NCBI RefSeq assembly: GCF_014841115.1
Contig: NZ_JACYTP010000005.1
Location: forward strand, 1-64,000
DNA from: Photobacterium arenosum
GTDB lineage: Bacteria; Pseudomonadota; Gammaproteobacteria; Enterobacterales; Vibrionaceae
Length of the DNA stretch: 64,000 bases
Direction: 5' to 3'
Shown here: one piece after another, positions 8,312-17,273 of the stretch
How positions within the stretch are numbered: position 1 is the stretch's first letter
Layout: each line of letters begins with the position of its first letter
Program-made: the position numbers and the translations under genes
Notes under the pieces: generated by a model
Told to the model about the DNA's origin: nothing
Database searches by the model: none
What the model saw: the letters and a program-made list of their open reading frames with translations, nothing else

Positions 8312-9439
8312 TTAACCTCTGTGAGTCGCATCGTTCGCCTGCCGTAACAACGACTGGCTTTCTTTCAAAAAGCGTCCGGCGTAGTCACCAAACCAGCTTT
8401 CCACCTGATCAAATGCCTGCTTGAACGCGGCTTTATCTTTGTTTTCCAGAATAGCGATAGCATCACCAAAGCGCTGGTGAAAACGCTTAATCATGGCCAG
8501 ATTTTGTGGCGAAGACATGATGATATCCGCATAGAGCTGCCCGTCCTGTGCAAACAGCCGCCCGACCATCGCCAATTCCAGGCGGTAAATCGGTGAGCTG
8601 AGCGACAACAGCTGATCAAGACGCGGATCTTCTTCAGCCAGGTGAACACCATACACAAACGACGTGAAATGCCGCAGTGCCTGAATCAGGGTCATCCCCT
8701 GATCATGTTCGATGGCACTGATCCGGTTCAGGCTTGCTCCCCAGATCTGGATCTGCTCCAGCAGCCACTGGTAGCTTTCCGGGTTACGGCCGTCACAGTA
8801 AACCACCACTTGTTTAGCCAGGCTGCTGATATCCGGTCCGAACATGGGATGCAGCCCCACTACAGGTCCCTGATGCGCTTCCAGCATTGTCTGAACAGGT
8901 CCGCTCTTAATCGAAGTCAGATCAGCCAGAATGCAATCATCCGGCAGCTTAGGCAGACGGCGGATCACCTGTTCGGTCAGATGAATCGGTACGGTCACCA
9001 CAACCATGCCGGCATCTTTTAGCAATTCATCCGCTTTGTCCCAATCCTGACTACCCAGGGTACGTACCTGATAACCCGACAGCTCAAACAGACGACAGAA
9101 CAGACGGCCCAACTGACCATGACCACCAACGACAACGATCGGACGCAATTCAGGCTTCAGACATTTAAAACCTGAATCATTTTCACTGGCATAAGATTCA
9201 CGCATGGTGCGGCGCAGAATATCTTCAATCAGATCGGGCGGTACGCCCTGATCTGCCGCTTCCTGTCGCCGTGATGCCAGCATGGCAGCTTCACGATCCG
9301 GGGCATAAATCGGCAGACCGTGCTGGCTTTTTACATGGCCGACTTCTTCGACCAAAGCCAGACGGCGCGCCAACAGCGCAACCATCTGCTTATCGACTTC
9401 ATCAATTTGATCTCGTAGTGTGCTCAGTTCCGCAACCAT
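8312..9439 (-). CDS. tyrA: Bifunctional chorismate mutase / prephenate dehydrogenase
   Basis: Makes 4-hydroxyphenylpyruvate from chorismate through prephenate, using NAD+, for tyrosine synthesis. The N-terminal AroQ mutase (about 1-90, [27 protein letters not shown]) is followed by a Rossmann dehydrogenase domain opening with [13 protein letters not shown] (G-x-G-x-x-G) and ending in the helical prephenate dehydrogenase domain ([26 protein letters not shown]). Length is 375 aa (E. coli 373). It lies 15 nt after aroF on the same strand, so the two form the classical aroF-tyrA operon. Confidence 0.97.
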   Translation of the reverse strand: MVAELSTLRDQIDEVDKQMVALLARRLALVEEVGHVKSQHGLPIYAPDREAAMLASRRQEAADQGVPPDLIEDILRRTMRESYASENDSGFKCLKPELRPIVVVGGHGQLGRLFCRLFELSGYQVRTLGSQDWDKADELLKDAGMVVVTVPIHLTEQVIRRLPKLPDDCILADLTSIKSGPVQTMLEAHQGPVVGLHPMFGPDISSLAKQVVVYCDGRNPESYQWLLEQIQIWGASLNRISAIEHDQGMTLIQALRHFTSFVYGVHLAEEDPRLDQLLSLSSPIYRLELAMVGRLFAQDGQLYADIIMSSPQNLAMIKRFHQRFGDAIAILENKDKAAFKQAFDQVESWFGDYAGRFLKESQSLLRQANDATHRG

Positions 9440-9454
9440 TCGACTCTTATTCCA

Positions 9455-10525
9455 TTATTTAATACGTTGTTGTAGGAAAGGGGTTAATTCCTGACGAGCG
9501 CGGCGCAGCAGGCTTTCGGTATCTTCCCAGTTAATACAGGCGTCTGTGATAGAGACGCCGTACGCCATTTCGCTGCGATCCAGATCAGCACTCTGATTGC
9601 CGCCGTTGAGATGGCTTTCCAGCATCAGGCCAATGACGGAATGATTCCCTTCCCGGATCTGATGGATCACATCTTCGGCAACCAGTGGCTGACGGCGGTA
9701 ATCCTTGCGAGAGTTGGCATGGGAACAGTCTACCATTAAGGCCGGGTTGAGACCCGCCGACTCCATCTCAGTTTCGCATTCGGAAACCGACACTGAATCG
9801 TAGTTGGTCTGCTTACCACCACGAAGAATGACATGGCCATCCGGGTTGCCCTGAGTGTTCAGCAAAGCCACCTGACCTTCCCGGTTAATCCCCATGAAAC
9901 GGTGGCCGGAAGCGGCCGCCTGCATGGCATTGATGGCTGTTCCCAGGCTGCCATCGGTGCCATTTTTGAAACCAACCGGCATAGAAAGACCGCTGGCCAT
10001 TTCACGGTGGGTCTGTGACTCAGTGGTGCGCGCGCCAATGGCTGCCCAGCTGAACAAATCGCCTATGTATTGCGGGCTGATAGGATCCAGCGCTTCTGTT
10101 GCCAGAGGAATACCCATTTCCACCAGATCGATCAGTAACTGGCGTGCTATATGTAACCCTTCTTCAATCTCGAAAGTGCCATCCAGATGCGGGTCGTTAA
10201 TCAAGCCCTTCCAACCGACAGTCGTCCGCGGTTTTTCAAAGTACACTCGCATGACAAGGTACAGCTGATCGTCAACTTCAGTAGCCAGTTCTTTAAATCG
10301 GCGGGCATAATCTTTTGCCGCTTCGACGTCATGAATAGAACAAGGGCCGCAGACAACCAGTAAACGGTGATCCCGCTTATGGATAATGTCGGCTACGGTT
10401 TTACGCGATTGTTCGATGAAAGACAGCGCTGATTCACTGACAGGCAATTTATCTTTTAACTGTTGCGGCGTAATAAGGACTTGTTCATCCTGAATATGGA
10501 CATTATTCAACACATCTTTCTGCAT
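9455..10525 (-). CDS. aroF: 3-deoxy-7-phosphoheptulonate synthase, Tyr-sensitive type
   Basis: First enzyme of the shikimate pathway: condenses phosphoenolpyruvate and erythrose 4-phosphate to DAHP. It is a 356-aa type I enzyme with LVVCGPCSIHD, RTTVGWKGLINDP, GARTTESQTHREMASGLSMPVGFKNGTDG and MVDCSHANS. The start at 10525 (MQKDVLNNVHIQDEQVL) matches E. coli AroF and has AGGATGG before it; the open frame extends further to 10549. AroF rather than AroG/AroH is supported by sequence similarity to E. coli AroF and by being paired with tyrA. Confidence 0.95.
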   Translation of the reverse strand: MQKDVLNNVHIQDEQVLITPQQLKDKLPVSESALSFIEQSRKTVADIIHKRDHRLLVVCGPCSIHDVEAAKDYARRFKELATEVDDQLYLVMRVYFEKPRTTVGWKGLINDPHLDGTFEIEEGLHIARQLLIDLVEMGIPLATEALDPISPQYIGDLFSWAAIGARTTESQTHREMASGLSMPVGFKNGTDGSLGTAINAMQAAASGHRFMGINREGQVALLNTQGNPDGHVILRGGKQTNYDSVSVSECETEMESAGLNPALMVDCSHANSRKDYRRQPLVAEDVIHQIREGNHSVIGLMLESHLNGGNQSADLDRSEMAYGVSITDACINWEDTESLLRRARQELTPFLQQRIK

Positions 10526-10564
10526 AGGGCCATCCTGATCTTGCCACACCTGGGCGTAAAGTTT

Positions 10565-10591
10565 TAGTTACAACAGGATTTCCCCTGTCAA
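10565..10591 (-). promoter_or_regulatory. Candidate promoter of aroF-tyrA
   Basis: The minus strand shows a consensus -35 TTGACA (10586-10591) and a poor -10 TAACTA (10565-10570) at 15 bp spacing, about 40 bp before the aroF ATG. Spacing and -10 are below ideal, so the true -10 may be offset by a base or two. Confidence 0.4.
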
Positions 10592-10652
10592 TACACAGAC
10601 AATAACAACTGGATTTTTATGGGGCAATAGCCTGTAAAGAAAAAATACCATT

Positions 10653-10670
10653 CGTAAATAATTATTTACA
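10653..10670 (+). promoter_or_regulatory. TyrR-type operator between aroF and btsS
   Basis: CGTAAA-N6-TTTACA at 10653-10670 matches the TyrR strong box TGTAAA-N6-TTTACA in 11 of 12 specified bases. A second half-conserved copy, TGTAAA followed by ATACCA, lies at 10633-10650, 20 bp away on the same DNA face. Paired strong and weak boxes are how TyrR represses aroF-tyrA in E. coli. The strong box centre is about 70 bp upstream of the candidate aroF -35 and about 80 bp from the divergent btsS start. Confidence 0.65.
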
Positions 10671-10742
10671 CTCACGTATATTATTGCCTTTCATGCAAAG
10701 ACAGCTACCATAAACATCCATTTAGCTTATTCCGATACCGCC

Positions 10743-12422
10743 ATGGAACTCATCCTGTCTCTGCTGCAACAGCTTAGTGTTTACCTGGTTTTGGCTTACC
10801 TGTTAAGCAAGACACCGCTGTTTATGCCTATTACTACGGTATCTGGCCGTTTATCACAACGTTTTGCCTGCTATGTGCTGTTTTCTCTTTTCTGTATTTT
10901 AGGCACTTATTTTGGACTCCACATAGAAGATGCCATTGCCAATACCCGGGCAATCGGTGCTGTCATGGGAGGGCTGCTGGGCGGCCCGGTGGTCGGCTTT
11001 GCCGTAGGTTTGACCGGCGGTATGCACCGCTACAGCATGGGCGGATTTACTGATGTCGCCTGTGCCATCTCCACCACGGTTGAAGGGCTGATCGGCGGCA
11101 TCATGCACAGCTATTTTGTCCGCCGCAGTAACTTTGATGCGATTTTCCGGCCGCTGACAGTGTTCGCCATTACCCTGGTTGCGGAGATCCTGCAGATGCT
11201 GATCATCCTGGCGGTGGCCGAGCCTTTTGATAAAGCCTACAGCCTGGTCAGTGCCATTGCTCTGCCTATGGTCATCGCCAACTCAGTGGGCGCCGCCCTG
11301 TTCATGAGCATTATCCGCGATAAAAAAACCATTTATGAAAAATACTCCGCCGCGTTTTCCAGCCGGGCACTGAAAATAGCCCAGCGATCTGTGGGAATAC
11401 TCAGCCAGGGGTTTAATCAGGAAAACTCCAAACAGATCGCCCGTATCGTTTACGAAGAAACCGGGGTCGGTGCGGTTTCGATTACAGACAGAGACAAGAT
11501 TCTTGCCTTCATTGGTATCGGAGATGATCACCATCTGCCTGGCACTCCGATTTCATCCAAGCATACTAAGCAGGCCATAGATAACTGCGAGCTGGTCTAT
11601 GCCGACGGTTATGAAGTGCCCTACTGCTGCTCACTCTACGACAAGTGCAAATTAGGCTCTGCGCTGGTGATCCCCTTAATTGGCGGCAACCATGAGGTGA
11701 TAGGTACCATTAAACTCTATGAGCCCAAGCATAAGTTGTTTTCCACCATCAATCTGACGCTGGGAGAAGGCATTGCCAAACTCTTGTCGAACCAGATCCT
11801 GACAGGGCGCTATAACCGCCAGCAAACCCTGCTGACTCAGGCAGAGCTGCGCCTGTTGCAGGCACAGGTGAATCCGCACTTTCTGTTCAATGCGCTGAAC
11901 ACTATCAATGCGGTTATCCGCCGTGATCCTGATAAAGCCAGGCAGCTAATTCAGCATTTGTCACAGTTTTTCCGGCGCAATCTGAAACAGAATATAGAAA
12001 CTGTCACCCTGGAAGAAGAATTGCAGCACGTGCATGCCTATCTGGAAATTGAACGTGCCCGGTTTGCCGACCGGCTGCAGGTTGAAGTCAACATTGATGA
12101 TGCATTATTGAATATCACTATTCCGACGTTTACGCTGCAGCCATTGGTGGAAAATGCCATCAAGCATGGTACGTCTAATTTGCTGGCAAGCGGTAAACTG
12201 ACGATCAACGCGTGTCAGAATGATGAGCGTATTGTGTTAGAAGTCCGCGATAATGCAGGCTTGTATCAGCCCGTTGGCGAAGAGAGCGGTCTGGGCATGA
12301 AAATTGTCGATAAACGATTGAAAAACCGCTATGGCAAAGAATACGGCCTGCAGATGAGCTGGGAAGCCAATCAATGGACACTGGCCACCATTACGCTGCC
12401 AAAGGAGAACGGACAACCATGA
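10743..12422 (+). CDS. btsS: LytS-type sensor histidine kinase BtsS (YehU)
   Basis: Membrane sensor kinase; E. coli BtsS is a high-affinity pyruvate receptor that phosphorylates BtsR. 559 aa (E. coli 561) with the same layout: N-terminal 5TM-5TMR_LYT membrane domain (about 5-190, with NTRAIGAVMGGLLGGPVVG), a GAF-like domain (about 215-355), the His-kinase region with QAQVNPHFLFNALN (His379) and an HATPase domain (LQPLVENAIKHG, SGLGMKIVDKRL). It overlaps btsR by 4 bp (ATGA). Similarity to E. coli BtsS is high along the whole length, so pyruvate sensing is a reasonable inference. Confidence 0.93.
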   Translation: MELILSLLQQLSVYLVLAYLLSKTPLFMPITTVSGRLSQRFACYVLFSLFCILGTYFGLHIEDAIANTRAIGAVMGGLLGGPVVGFAVGLTGGMHRYSMGGFTDVACAISTTVEGLIGGIMHSYFVRRSNFDAIFRPLTVFAITLVAEILQMLIILAVAEPFDKAYSLVSAIALPMVIANSVGAALFMSIIRDKKTIYEKYSAAFSSRALKIAQRSVGILSQGFNQENSKQIARIVYEETGVGAVSITDRDKILAFIGIGDDHHLPGTPISSKHTKQAIDNCELVYADGYEVPYCCSLYDKCKLGSALVIPLIGGNHEVIGTIKLYEPKHKLFSTINLTLGEGIAKLLSNQILTGRYNRQQTLLTQAELRLLQAQVNPHFLFNALNTINAVIRRDPDKARQLIQHLSQFFRRNLKQNIETVTLEEELQHVHAYLEIERARFADRLQVEVNIDDALLNITIPTFTLQPLVENAIKHGTSNLLASGKLTINACQNDERIVLEVRDNAGLYQPVGEESGLGMKIVDKRLKNRYGKEYGLQMSWEANQWTLATITLPKENGQP

Positions 12423-13132
12423 TCAAGGCGCTTGTCATAGACGATGAACCCTATGCCCGTGAGGAGCTGATTGAGCTGCTGCATGACAGCGGCGACATCG
12501 AAATCATAGGCAGCGGTGCCAACGCCATCGAAGGGTTGAAGATGATTAATCTGCTCAAGCCCGAAGTGGTGTTTCTGGATATCCAGATGCCGCAAATCAC
12601 AGGAATCGAACTGCTGAGCATGCTGGATCCGGACACTATGCCCAAAATTGTTTTTGTGACGGCATATGACGACTACGCCATCAAAGCGTTTGAAGATAAT
12701 GCCTTTGATTACCTGTTAAAACCGGTTGAACCCGCAAGGCTCGACAAAACCCTGGCCAAGCTGAAGCGTGAGCTGCGCCAGCCTGATTACACCCCTTTGA
12801 TCAGCGAAATGCTCGAACTTATTCCGTGCAGTGGTCATAACCGCATCTTGCTGCTCAGCCCGGCAGATATCGAACTGGCGCATTCTGATTTATCGGGTGT
12901 GCACATAGTCACCAAAAACACTAAGGCAACCACACAACTGACCCTTAAAGTGCTGGAAGAAAAAACCCCGCTTATCCGCTGCCATCGCCAGTATCTGGTC
13001 CACCCGCAGGCGATTCGTGAGATCAAACTGCTGGATAACGGACTGGCAGAAATCACAACCCAGCATGGTCAGCAGGTCCCGGTCAGCCGGCGTTACCTGA
13101 AAGAAATCAAAGATCGCTACGGGCTGAGCTGA
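12419..13132 (+). CDS. btsR: LytTR-family response regulator BtsR (YehT)
   Basis: 237-aa response regulator with a receiver domain (1-about 115; acidic pair DD8-9, phospho-acceptor Asp54 in FLDIQMP, Lys in LLKPVEP) and a LytTR DNA-binding domain (about 135-237, LIRCHRQYLVHPQAIREIKLLDNG). E. coli BtsR binds direct repeats ACC[G/A]CT[C/T]A upstream of btsT (yjiY). Five copies of this motif lie just downstream, before the cstA-family gene. ATG 12419 overlaps the btsS stop in ATGA, so the pair is translationally coupled. Confidence 0.94.
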   Translation: MIKALVIDDEPYAREELIELLHDSGDIEIIGSGANAIEGLKMINLLKPEVVFLDIQMPQITGIELLSMLDPDTMPKIVFVTAYDDYAIKAFEDNAFDYLLKPVEPARLDKTLAKLKRELRQPDYTPLISEMLELIPCSGHNRILLLSPADIELAHSDLSGVHIVTKNTKATTQLTLKVLEEKTPLIRCHRQYLVHPQAIREIKLLDNGLAEITTQHGQQVPVSRRYLKEIKDRYGLS

Positions 13133-13210
13133 CCAATAATCAGGGGCAGTTGCATTTCGCTCTGCCTGCTCCTCGCTTTATCCGCTTAACAATGACCACT
13201 TTAGCGCCTG

Positions 13211-13299
13211 ACCACTCAGGTTCACAGACAACCGCTCAGTCCCAGTTGCCGCCACTCAACCTCTTTATCGACCACTCAATAACGTCATACCGCCACTCA
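13211..13299 (+). promoter_or_regulatory. Array of five BtsR-type operator repeats upstream of the cstA-family gene
   Basis: The octamer RCCRCTCA occurs at 13211 (ACCACTCA), 13231 (ACCGCTCA), 13251 (GCCACTCA), 13271 (ACCACTCA) and 13292 (GCCACTCA), all in the same orientation with start-to-start spacing of 20, 20, 20 and 21 bp. The known E. coli BtsR site is two ACC[G/A]CT[C/T]A copies with 13 bp between them (21-bp period). A degenerate sixth half-site (ACCACTTT) sits at 13195. A -10-like TAAGAT at 13334-13339 with no good -35 fits an activator-dependent promoter. Confidence 0.8.
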
Positions 13300-13400
13300 G
13301 CCTTTTAGGCCGTGTGTCTTTGCCGCAACCGGTTAAGATGCAAGCCTTGATAAAAGATTTAATAACCCTACAACCTACCTACACTGAGAGAGGCACAGAT

Positions 13401-14888
13401 ATGGCCTGGTTTCTGATTTGCGTGGCTGCTTTGATTGGCGGTTACTTTATTTACGGTACCTTTATTGAAAAACTTTTCGGCATTAACGAAAAGCGCCAGA
13501 CACCCGCCTACACCATGCAGGACGGCGTTGACTATGTGCCGATGTCCAAGAAAAAAGTGTACCTGGTACAGCTGCTGAACATTGCCGGTGTTGGCCCTAT
13601 TTTTGGTCCAATCATGGGCGCACTTTACGGTCCGGCGGCCATGCTGTGGATTGTCCTGGGCTGTATCTTTGCCGGTGCCGTGCACGACTATTTCTCAGGC
13701 ATGCTGTCGGTGCGTAATGGCGGCGCCTCAGTACCGACGCTGTCCGGTCGTTATCTGGGCAATGGCGCCAAACACTTTATGAATATCTTTGCCATTGTGC
13801 TGCTGCTGCTGGTCGGCGTGGTCTTCGTTTCTGCCCCGGCAGGTATGATCACCAACCTGGTCAACGAGCAAACCGACATGACGGTCTCTATGGGATCCAT
13901 GGTCGCTATCATCTTTGCTTACTACATCATCGCCACCATAGTACCGGTTGATAAGATCATCGGCCGCTTCTATCCGCTGTTCGGCTTCCTGCTGATCTTC
14001 ATGTCAGTTGGCCTGATCACTGCTATTGCTGTTTCCAGCGAATACACCCTGCTGGGCGACTATGAAGTCAGCCAGATGTTCACCAACATGAACCCAAATG
14101 ACCTGCCATTGTGGCCAGCCCTGTTCATCACCATTGCCTGTGGCGCTATCTCTGGCTTCCACGCGACTCAGTCGCCACTGATGGCGCGTTGCATGGAAAA
14201 TGAGAAAAACGGCCGCTTCATTTTCTACGGCGCCATGATAGGTGAAGGCGTGATTGCTTTGATCTGGTGTGCGCTGGCACTGTCTTTCTTCGGCTCGGTG
14301 GAAAACCTGTCTGATGCAGTGGCCAACGGTGGCCCGGGTAACGTGGTTTACAGCGCATCCTTTGGCTTGCTGGGCGTTGTCGGCGGTGTGGTCGCCTTCC
14401 TGGGTGTCGTGATTCTGCCAATTACCTCCGGTGATACAGCGTTCCGTTCTAGCCGCCTGATTCTGGCTGAATACTTCAACATGGAGCAAAAGAGTCTGCG
14501 TAACCGCCTGCTGATGGCTGTTCCTCTGTTTGTTATCGGTGGCATTCTGACTCAGGTCGACTTCGGGATTATCTGGCGTTACTTCGGGTTTGCTAACCAG
14601 ACCACAGCTGTCATGATGCTGTGGACAGCTTCCGCTTACCTGCTGCGCCACAACAAGCTGCATTGGGTAACCACAGTACCGGCTATTTTCATGACCACAG
14701 TCGTGATCACCTTTATTCTGAACAACAGTACACTGGGCTTCGGTCTGCCAATGATGATCTCGACTGTCATCGGCCTGATTGCGACACTTGGCATCACTGT
14801 GTATGTCATTGTGAAGTCAAAAGGTAAAGGCGATATCGATCTGGATGAAAAAGAGAACGAAGGCAAAGGCAAGCTGGAAACGGCTTAA
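13401..14888 (+). CDS. CstA/BtsT-family transporter (short form)
   Basis: Polytopic inner-membrane protein of the carbon starvation CstA family, whose E. coli members CstA and BtsT import pyruvate (and peptides for CstA). The family signature VYLVQLLNIAGVGPIFGPIMGALYGP is near residues 57-82, and many hydrophobic segments follow. It has 495 aa, against about 700 in E. coli CstA and BtsT, so the C-terminal part of those proteins is absent; the gene ends in a charged tail (KSKGKGDIDLDEKENEGKGKLETA) and shows no frameshift. The start at 13401 has AGAGAGG 8 bp upstream; the longer frame from 13314 is unlikely. Location after btsSR and five BtsR-type sites makes it the probable BtsR target. Confidence 0.88.
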   Translation: MAWFLICVAALIGGYFIYGTFIEKLFGINEKRQTPAYTMQDGVDYVPMSKKKVYLVQLLNIAGVGPIFGPIMGALYGPAAMLWIVLGCIFAGAVHDYFSGMLSVRNGGASVPTLSGRYLGNGAKHFMNIFAIVLLLLVGVVFVSAPAGMITNLVNEQTDMTVSMGSMVAIIFAYYIIATIVPVDKIIGRFYPLFGFLLIFMSVGLITAIAVSSEYTLLGDYEVSQMFTNMNPNDLPLWPALFITIACGAISGFHATQSPLMARCMENEKNGRFIFYGAMIGEGVIALIWCALALSFFGSVENLSDAVANGGPGNVVYSASFGLLGVVGGVVAFLGVVILPITSGDTAFRSSRLILAEYFNMEQKSLRNRLLMAVPLFVIGGILTQVDFGIIWRYFGFANQTTAVMMLWTASAYLLRHNKLHWVTTVPAIFMTTVVITFILNNSTLGFGLPMMISTVIGLIATLGITVYVIVKSKGKGDIDLDEKENEGKGKLETA

Positions 14889-14903
14889 TCTTGTGCTTCT
14901 GTG

Positions 14904-14930
14904 AAAACCAGCCTCCGGGCTGGTTTTTTT
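14904..14930 (+). terminator. Intrinsic terminator after the cstA-family gene
   Basis: A 10-bp stem AAAACCAGCC / GGCTGGTTTT, loop TCCG, followed by a T-run, starting 16 bp after the stop. Confidence 0.92.
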
Positions 14931-15020
14931 GTCCCCCGTCTCCCGGTTCATGCTTTTTTCTTTAGCTCCCTTCCCCTGCCTGTATATACTCGACACAAAT
15001 CCCGGTTCTGGAGTCATACA

Positions 15021-15443
15021 GTGAGCACCCTCAAAACCCGTCCCACCCAAGCCAGCGTCACCTCCTTTATAGAGGGACTCACTGACAGCCAGCAACAGAA
15101 AGACAGCCGTCAGCTATTGACACTTTTGAGCGAGCTGAGCGGTAAGGACGCGGTGCTGTGGGGAGACAGCCTGATTGGCTTTGGTACCTACTTTTACAGC
15201 AACACCGCCGGCAAGCACTTCAGCTGGCCAATGATCGCCTTCTCACCCCGTAAAGGTAAACTAACGCTGTATTTCATGCTGGGCTTTGCCGCTCATCAGG
15301 ATCAGCTCAGGCAACTAGGCCAACATAGGCTGGGAAAATCCTGTCTGTATATCAAACGCCTGGACGATATCGACCTGTCAGTGCTGAGAGCGATGCTGAG
15401 CCAGCATATTGAGATGATGAAGCAAAAGTACCAGTGTGAGTAA
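15021..15443 (+). CDS. DUF1801-like protein of unknown function
   Basis: 140-aa soluble protein (MSTLKTRPTQASVTSFIEGL...). The segment KDAVLWGDSLIGFGTYFYSNTAGKHFSWPMIAFSPRKGKLTLYFMLGF and the C-terminal LGKSCLYIKRLDDIDLSVLRAMLSQHI are typical of the DUF1801 (YdhG-like) family, a small alpha/beta fold without settled function. No signal peptide or membrane segment is seen. The reading frame is open from 14901, but that part crosses the cstA terminator; GTG 15021 with GGAG upstream is the sensible start. It stands alone between cstA and the convergent rplS operon. Confidence 0.8.
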   Translation: MSTLKTRPTQASVTSFIEGLTDSQQQKDSRQLLTLLSELSGKDAVLWGDSLIGFGTYFYSNTAGKHFSWPMIAFSPRKGKLTLYFMLGFAAHQDQLRQLGQHRLGKSCLYIKRLDDIDLSVLRAMLSQHIEMMKQKYQCE

Positions 15444-15493
15444 GACGGCATGACGGTACACTGCCGATCTGTGGTTACAGGTTTGTGCACAAC

Positions 15494-15523
15494 AAAAAAA
15501 AGGCCCGCCAAATTGGCGGGCCT
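15494..15523 (-). terminator. Intrinsic terminator of the rpsP-rimM-trmD-rplS operon
   Basis: The minus strand forms AGGCCCGCC / GGCGGGCCT (9 bp, 5-nt loop) followed by eight T's, 28 bp after the rplS stop. Confidence 0.93.
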
Positions 15524-15551
15524 CTCAATACGCGTCTTTCGTGTCGCGTTC

Positions 15552-15905
15552 TTATTTTCTGGTCAGCTTCTCTTTGATACGAGCCGCTTTACCTGAACGC
15601 TCACGCAGGTAGTACAACTTGGCACGACGTACTGCACCGCGACGCTTAACAGTAATGCTGTCTACGATTGGAGAGTGAGCCTGGAATGCACGCTCAACAC
15701 CTTCACCGTTAGAAATCTTACGAACAGTGAAAGCAGAGTGCAGACCACGGTTACGCTTGGCGATAACAACACCTTCGAACGCCTGCAGACGCTCACGGTC
15801 ACCCTCTTTTACCTTAACCTGAACAACAACAGTGTCACCTGGTGCGAATTCAGGCAGGTCATTTTTCATTTGCTCTTGCTCAAGAGCTTTGATGATATTA
15901 CTCAT
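15552..15905 (-). CDS. rplS: 50S ribosomal protein L19
   Basis: 117-aa protein at the 30S-50S interface. The sequence [54 protein letters not shown] is typical L19, and the tail [18 protein letters not shown] is complete. It is the last gene of the four-gene operon rpsP-rimM-trmD-rplS and is followed by a strong terminator. Confidence 0.98.
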   Translation of the reverse strand: MSNIIKALEQEQMKNDLPEFAPGDTVVVQVKVKEGDRERLQAFEGVVIAKRNRGLHSAFTVRKISNGEGVERAFQAHSPIVDSITVKRRGAVRRAKLYYLRERSGKAARIKEKLTRK

Positions 15906-15937
15906 TGGTATATACCCTAGAATAAACTGATACTAAA

Positions 15938-16687
15938 TTAACTCATGGCTTGCCGATGTTCGCGAATAAACTCCGCTAGCAAGCTCTCCTGATCGTCAGT
16001 CAGAGCTAGGTTTTCCAGGAGCTCTGGTCTTCTCAGCCAGGTACGGCCCAGCGATTGTTTCAATCGCCAGCGGCTAATGTCCTTGTGGTTACCAGACAAG
16101 AGTACCGGAGGTACGGCTTGTCCATCTAACACTTCAGGACGCGTGTAATGCGGGCAGTCCAGCAAGCCATTGGCAAAAGAATCTTCTTCTGCTGACGCAA
16201 AGTCGCCCAGAACGCCCGGTACAAACCGCACGACTGCATCAACTAAGGTCATGGCTGGCAGCTCACCACCCGTCAGCACAAAATCCCCGATAGACCATTC
16301 TTCGTCTACCTCTTGTTGGATAATGCGCTCATCTACCCCTTCATACCGACCACAGATCAGAATCAGATTCTCGTTCTGTGCCAGTTCCTCAACACCTGTC
16401 TGATCGAGCTTACGGCCCTGAGGAGAGAGGTAAATCACTTTCGCCTGGCCTTTAGCAGACGTTTTGGCAGCATGAATGGCATCGCGCAAAGGCTGCACCA
16501 TCATCAGCATACCAGGTCCGCCACCATAAGGTCGGTCATCGACCGTACGGTGCTTATCGTGAGTAAAGTCGCGGGGATTCCACGTCTCTACAGTCACTAG
16601 GCCTTTTTTTACCGCCTGACCTGTTACCCCAAACTCAGTAATAGCCCGGAACATTTCAGGGAATAGGCTAATTATTCCTACCCGCAT
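15938..16687 (-). CDS. trmD: tRNA (guanine37-N1)-methyltransferase TrmD
   Basis: SPOUT (trefoil-knot) methyltransferase making m1G37 in tRNAs reading CNN and some GNN codons, which prevents +1 frameshifting. 249 aa; E. coli has 255. Motifs seen: [20 protein letters not shown], the knot segments [25 protein letters not shown] and [14 protein letters not shown], and DCPHYTRPE. It starts 26 nt after the rimM stop. Confidence 0.98.
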   Translation of the reverse strand: MRVGIISLFPEMFRAITEFGVTGQAVKKGLVTVETWNPRDFTHDKHRTVDDRPYGGGPGMLMMVQPLRDAIHAAKTSAKGQAKVIYLSPQGRKLDQTGVEELAQNENLILICGRYEGVDERIIQQEVDEEWSIGDFVLTGGELPAMTLVDAVVRFVPGVLGDFASAEEDSFANGLLDCPHYTRPEVLDGQAVPPVLLSGNHKDISRWRLKQSLGRTWLRRPELLENLALTDDQESLLAEFIREHRQAMS

Positions 16688-16712
16688 GGTTCTTTACGCT
16701 CTTACTGAAGGG

Positions 16713-17246
16713 TTAAAATCCAGGATCCCAGTCAACTTCGATCCGTTGAGCAGTGCGATCAATCGACTTGATGACCTGCTCATCGAGGAACGGAATTAAA
16801 CGTTCCTTCTGTCCAAAAGCATCTTTAAGGTTGGCTTTAACCACTAAGACGTCATTAGAACCGGTTTCCAGGATGTCCGTTACTTTACCCAGGTCGTAAC
16901 CTTGGGTTGTCACAACAGCCATGCCCATCAGTTCGCGCCAGTAGAATTCTTCATCTGACAGCGCCGGTAATTGTTCAGCAGGTACGTTGATCTCCGCGTT
17001 GGTCATGACCTGAGCATCCTCTCGGATATCCAGACCCTGCAACTTGGCAACTAACCCCTGACCATGACGTTTCCATGCTTCCACATGGAAGGTCTGCCAT
17101 TCACCTTTCATCTTTATCAGCCATGGCTGATAAGCGAAAATGCTCTCGGCTTGTTCTGTGTAGGAAAAAACTTTGAGCCACCCTTTGATACCGTAAGTGG
17201 CACCGATTTTACCGACAACAACTTGGTCTTGGTTGTGTGAACTCAT
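16713..17246 (-). CDS. rimM: 16S rRNA processing protein RimM
   Basis: 30S maturation factor that binds ribosomal protein S19 through its PRC-barrel domain. The N-terminal RimM domain ([33 protein letters not shown]) and the C-terminal PRC barrel ([37 protein letters not shown] ... [10 protein letters not shown]) are complete. The chosen start is ATG 17246, with AGAGAAG upstream. An in-frame ATG at 17264 would add six residues and cannot be excluded. Confidence 0.95.
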   Translation of the reverse strand: MSSHNQDQVVVGKIGATYGIKGWLKVFSYTEQAESIFAYQPWLIKMKGEWQTFHVEAWKRHGQGLVAKLQGLDIREDAQVMTNAEINVPAEQLPALSDEEFYWRELMGMAVVTTQGYDLGKVTDILETGSNDVLVVKANLKDAFGQKERLIPFLDEQVIKSIDRTAQRIEVDWDPGF

Positions 17247-17273
17247 TGCTTCTCTGCTACCCATTAACCAATC

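Noticed and set aside
13314-13400. N-terminal extension of the cstA-family gene from 13314
   Set aside because: It would start within the predicted promoter region, lacks a ribosome binding site and adds a hydrophilic segment absent from the family.
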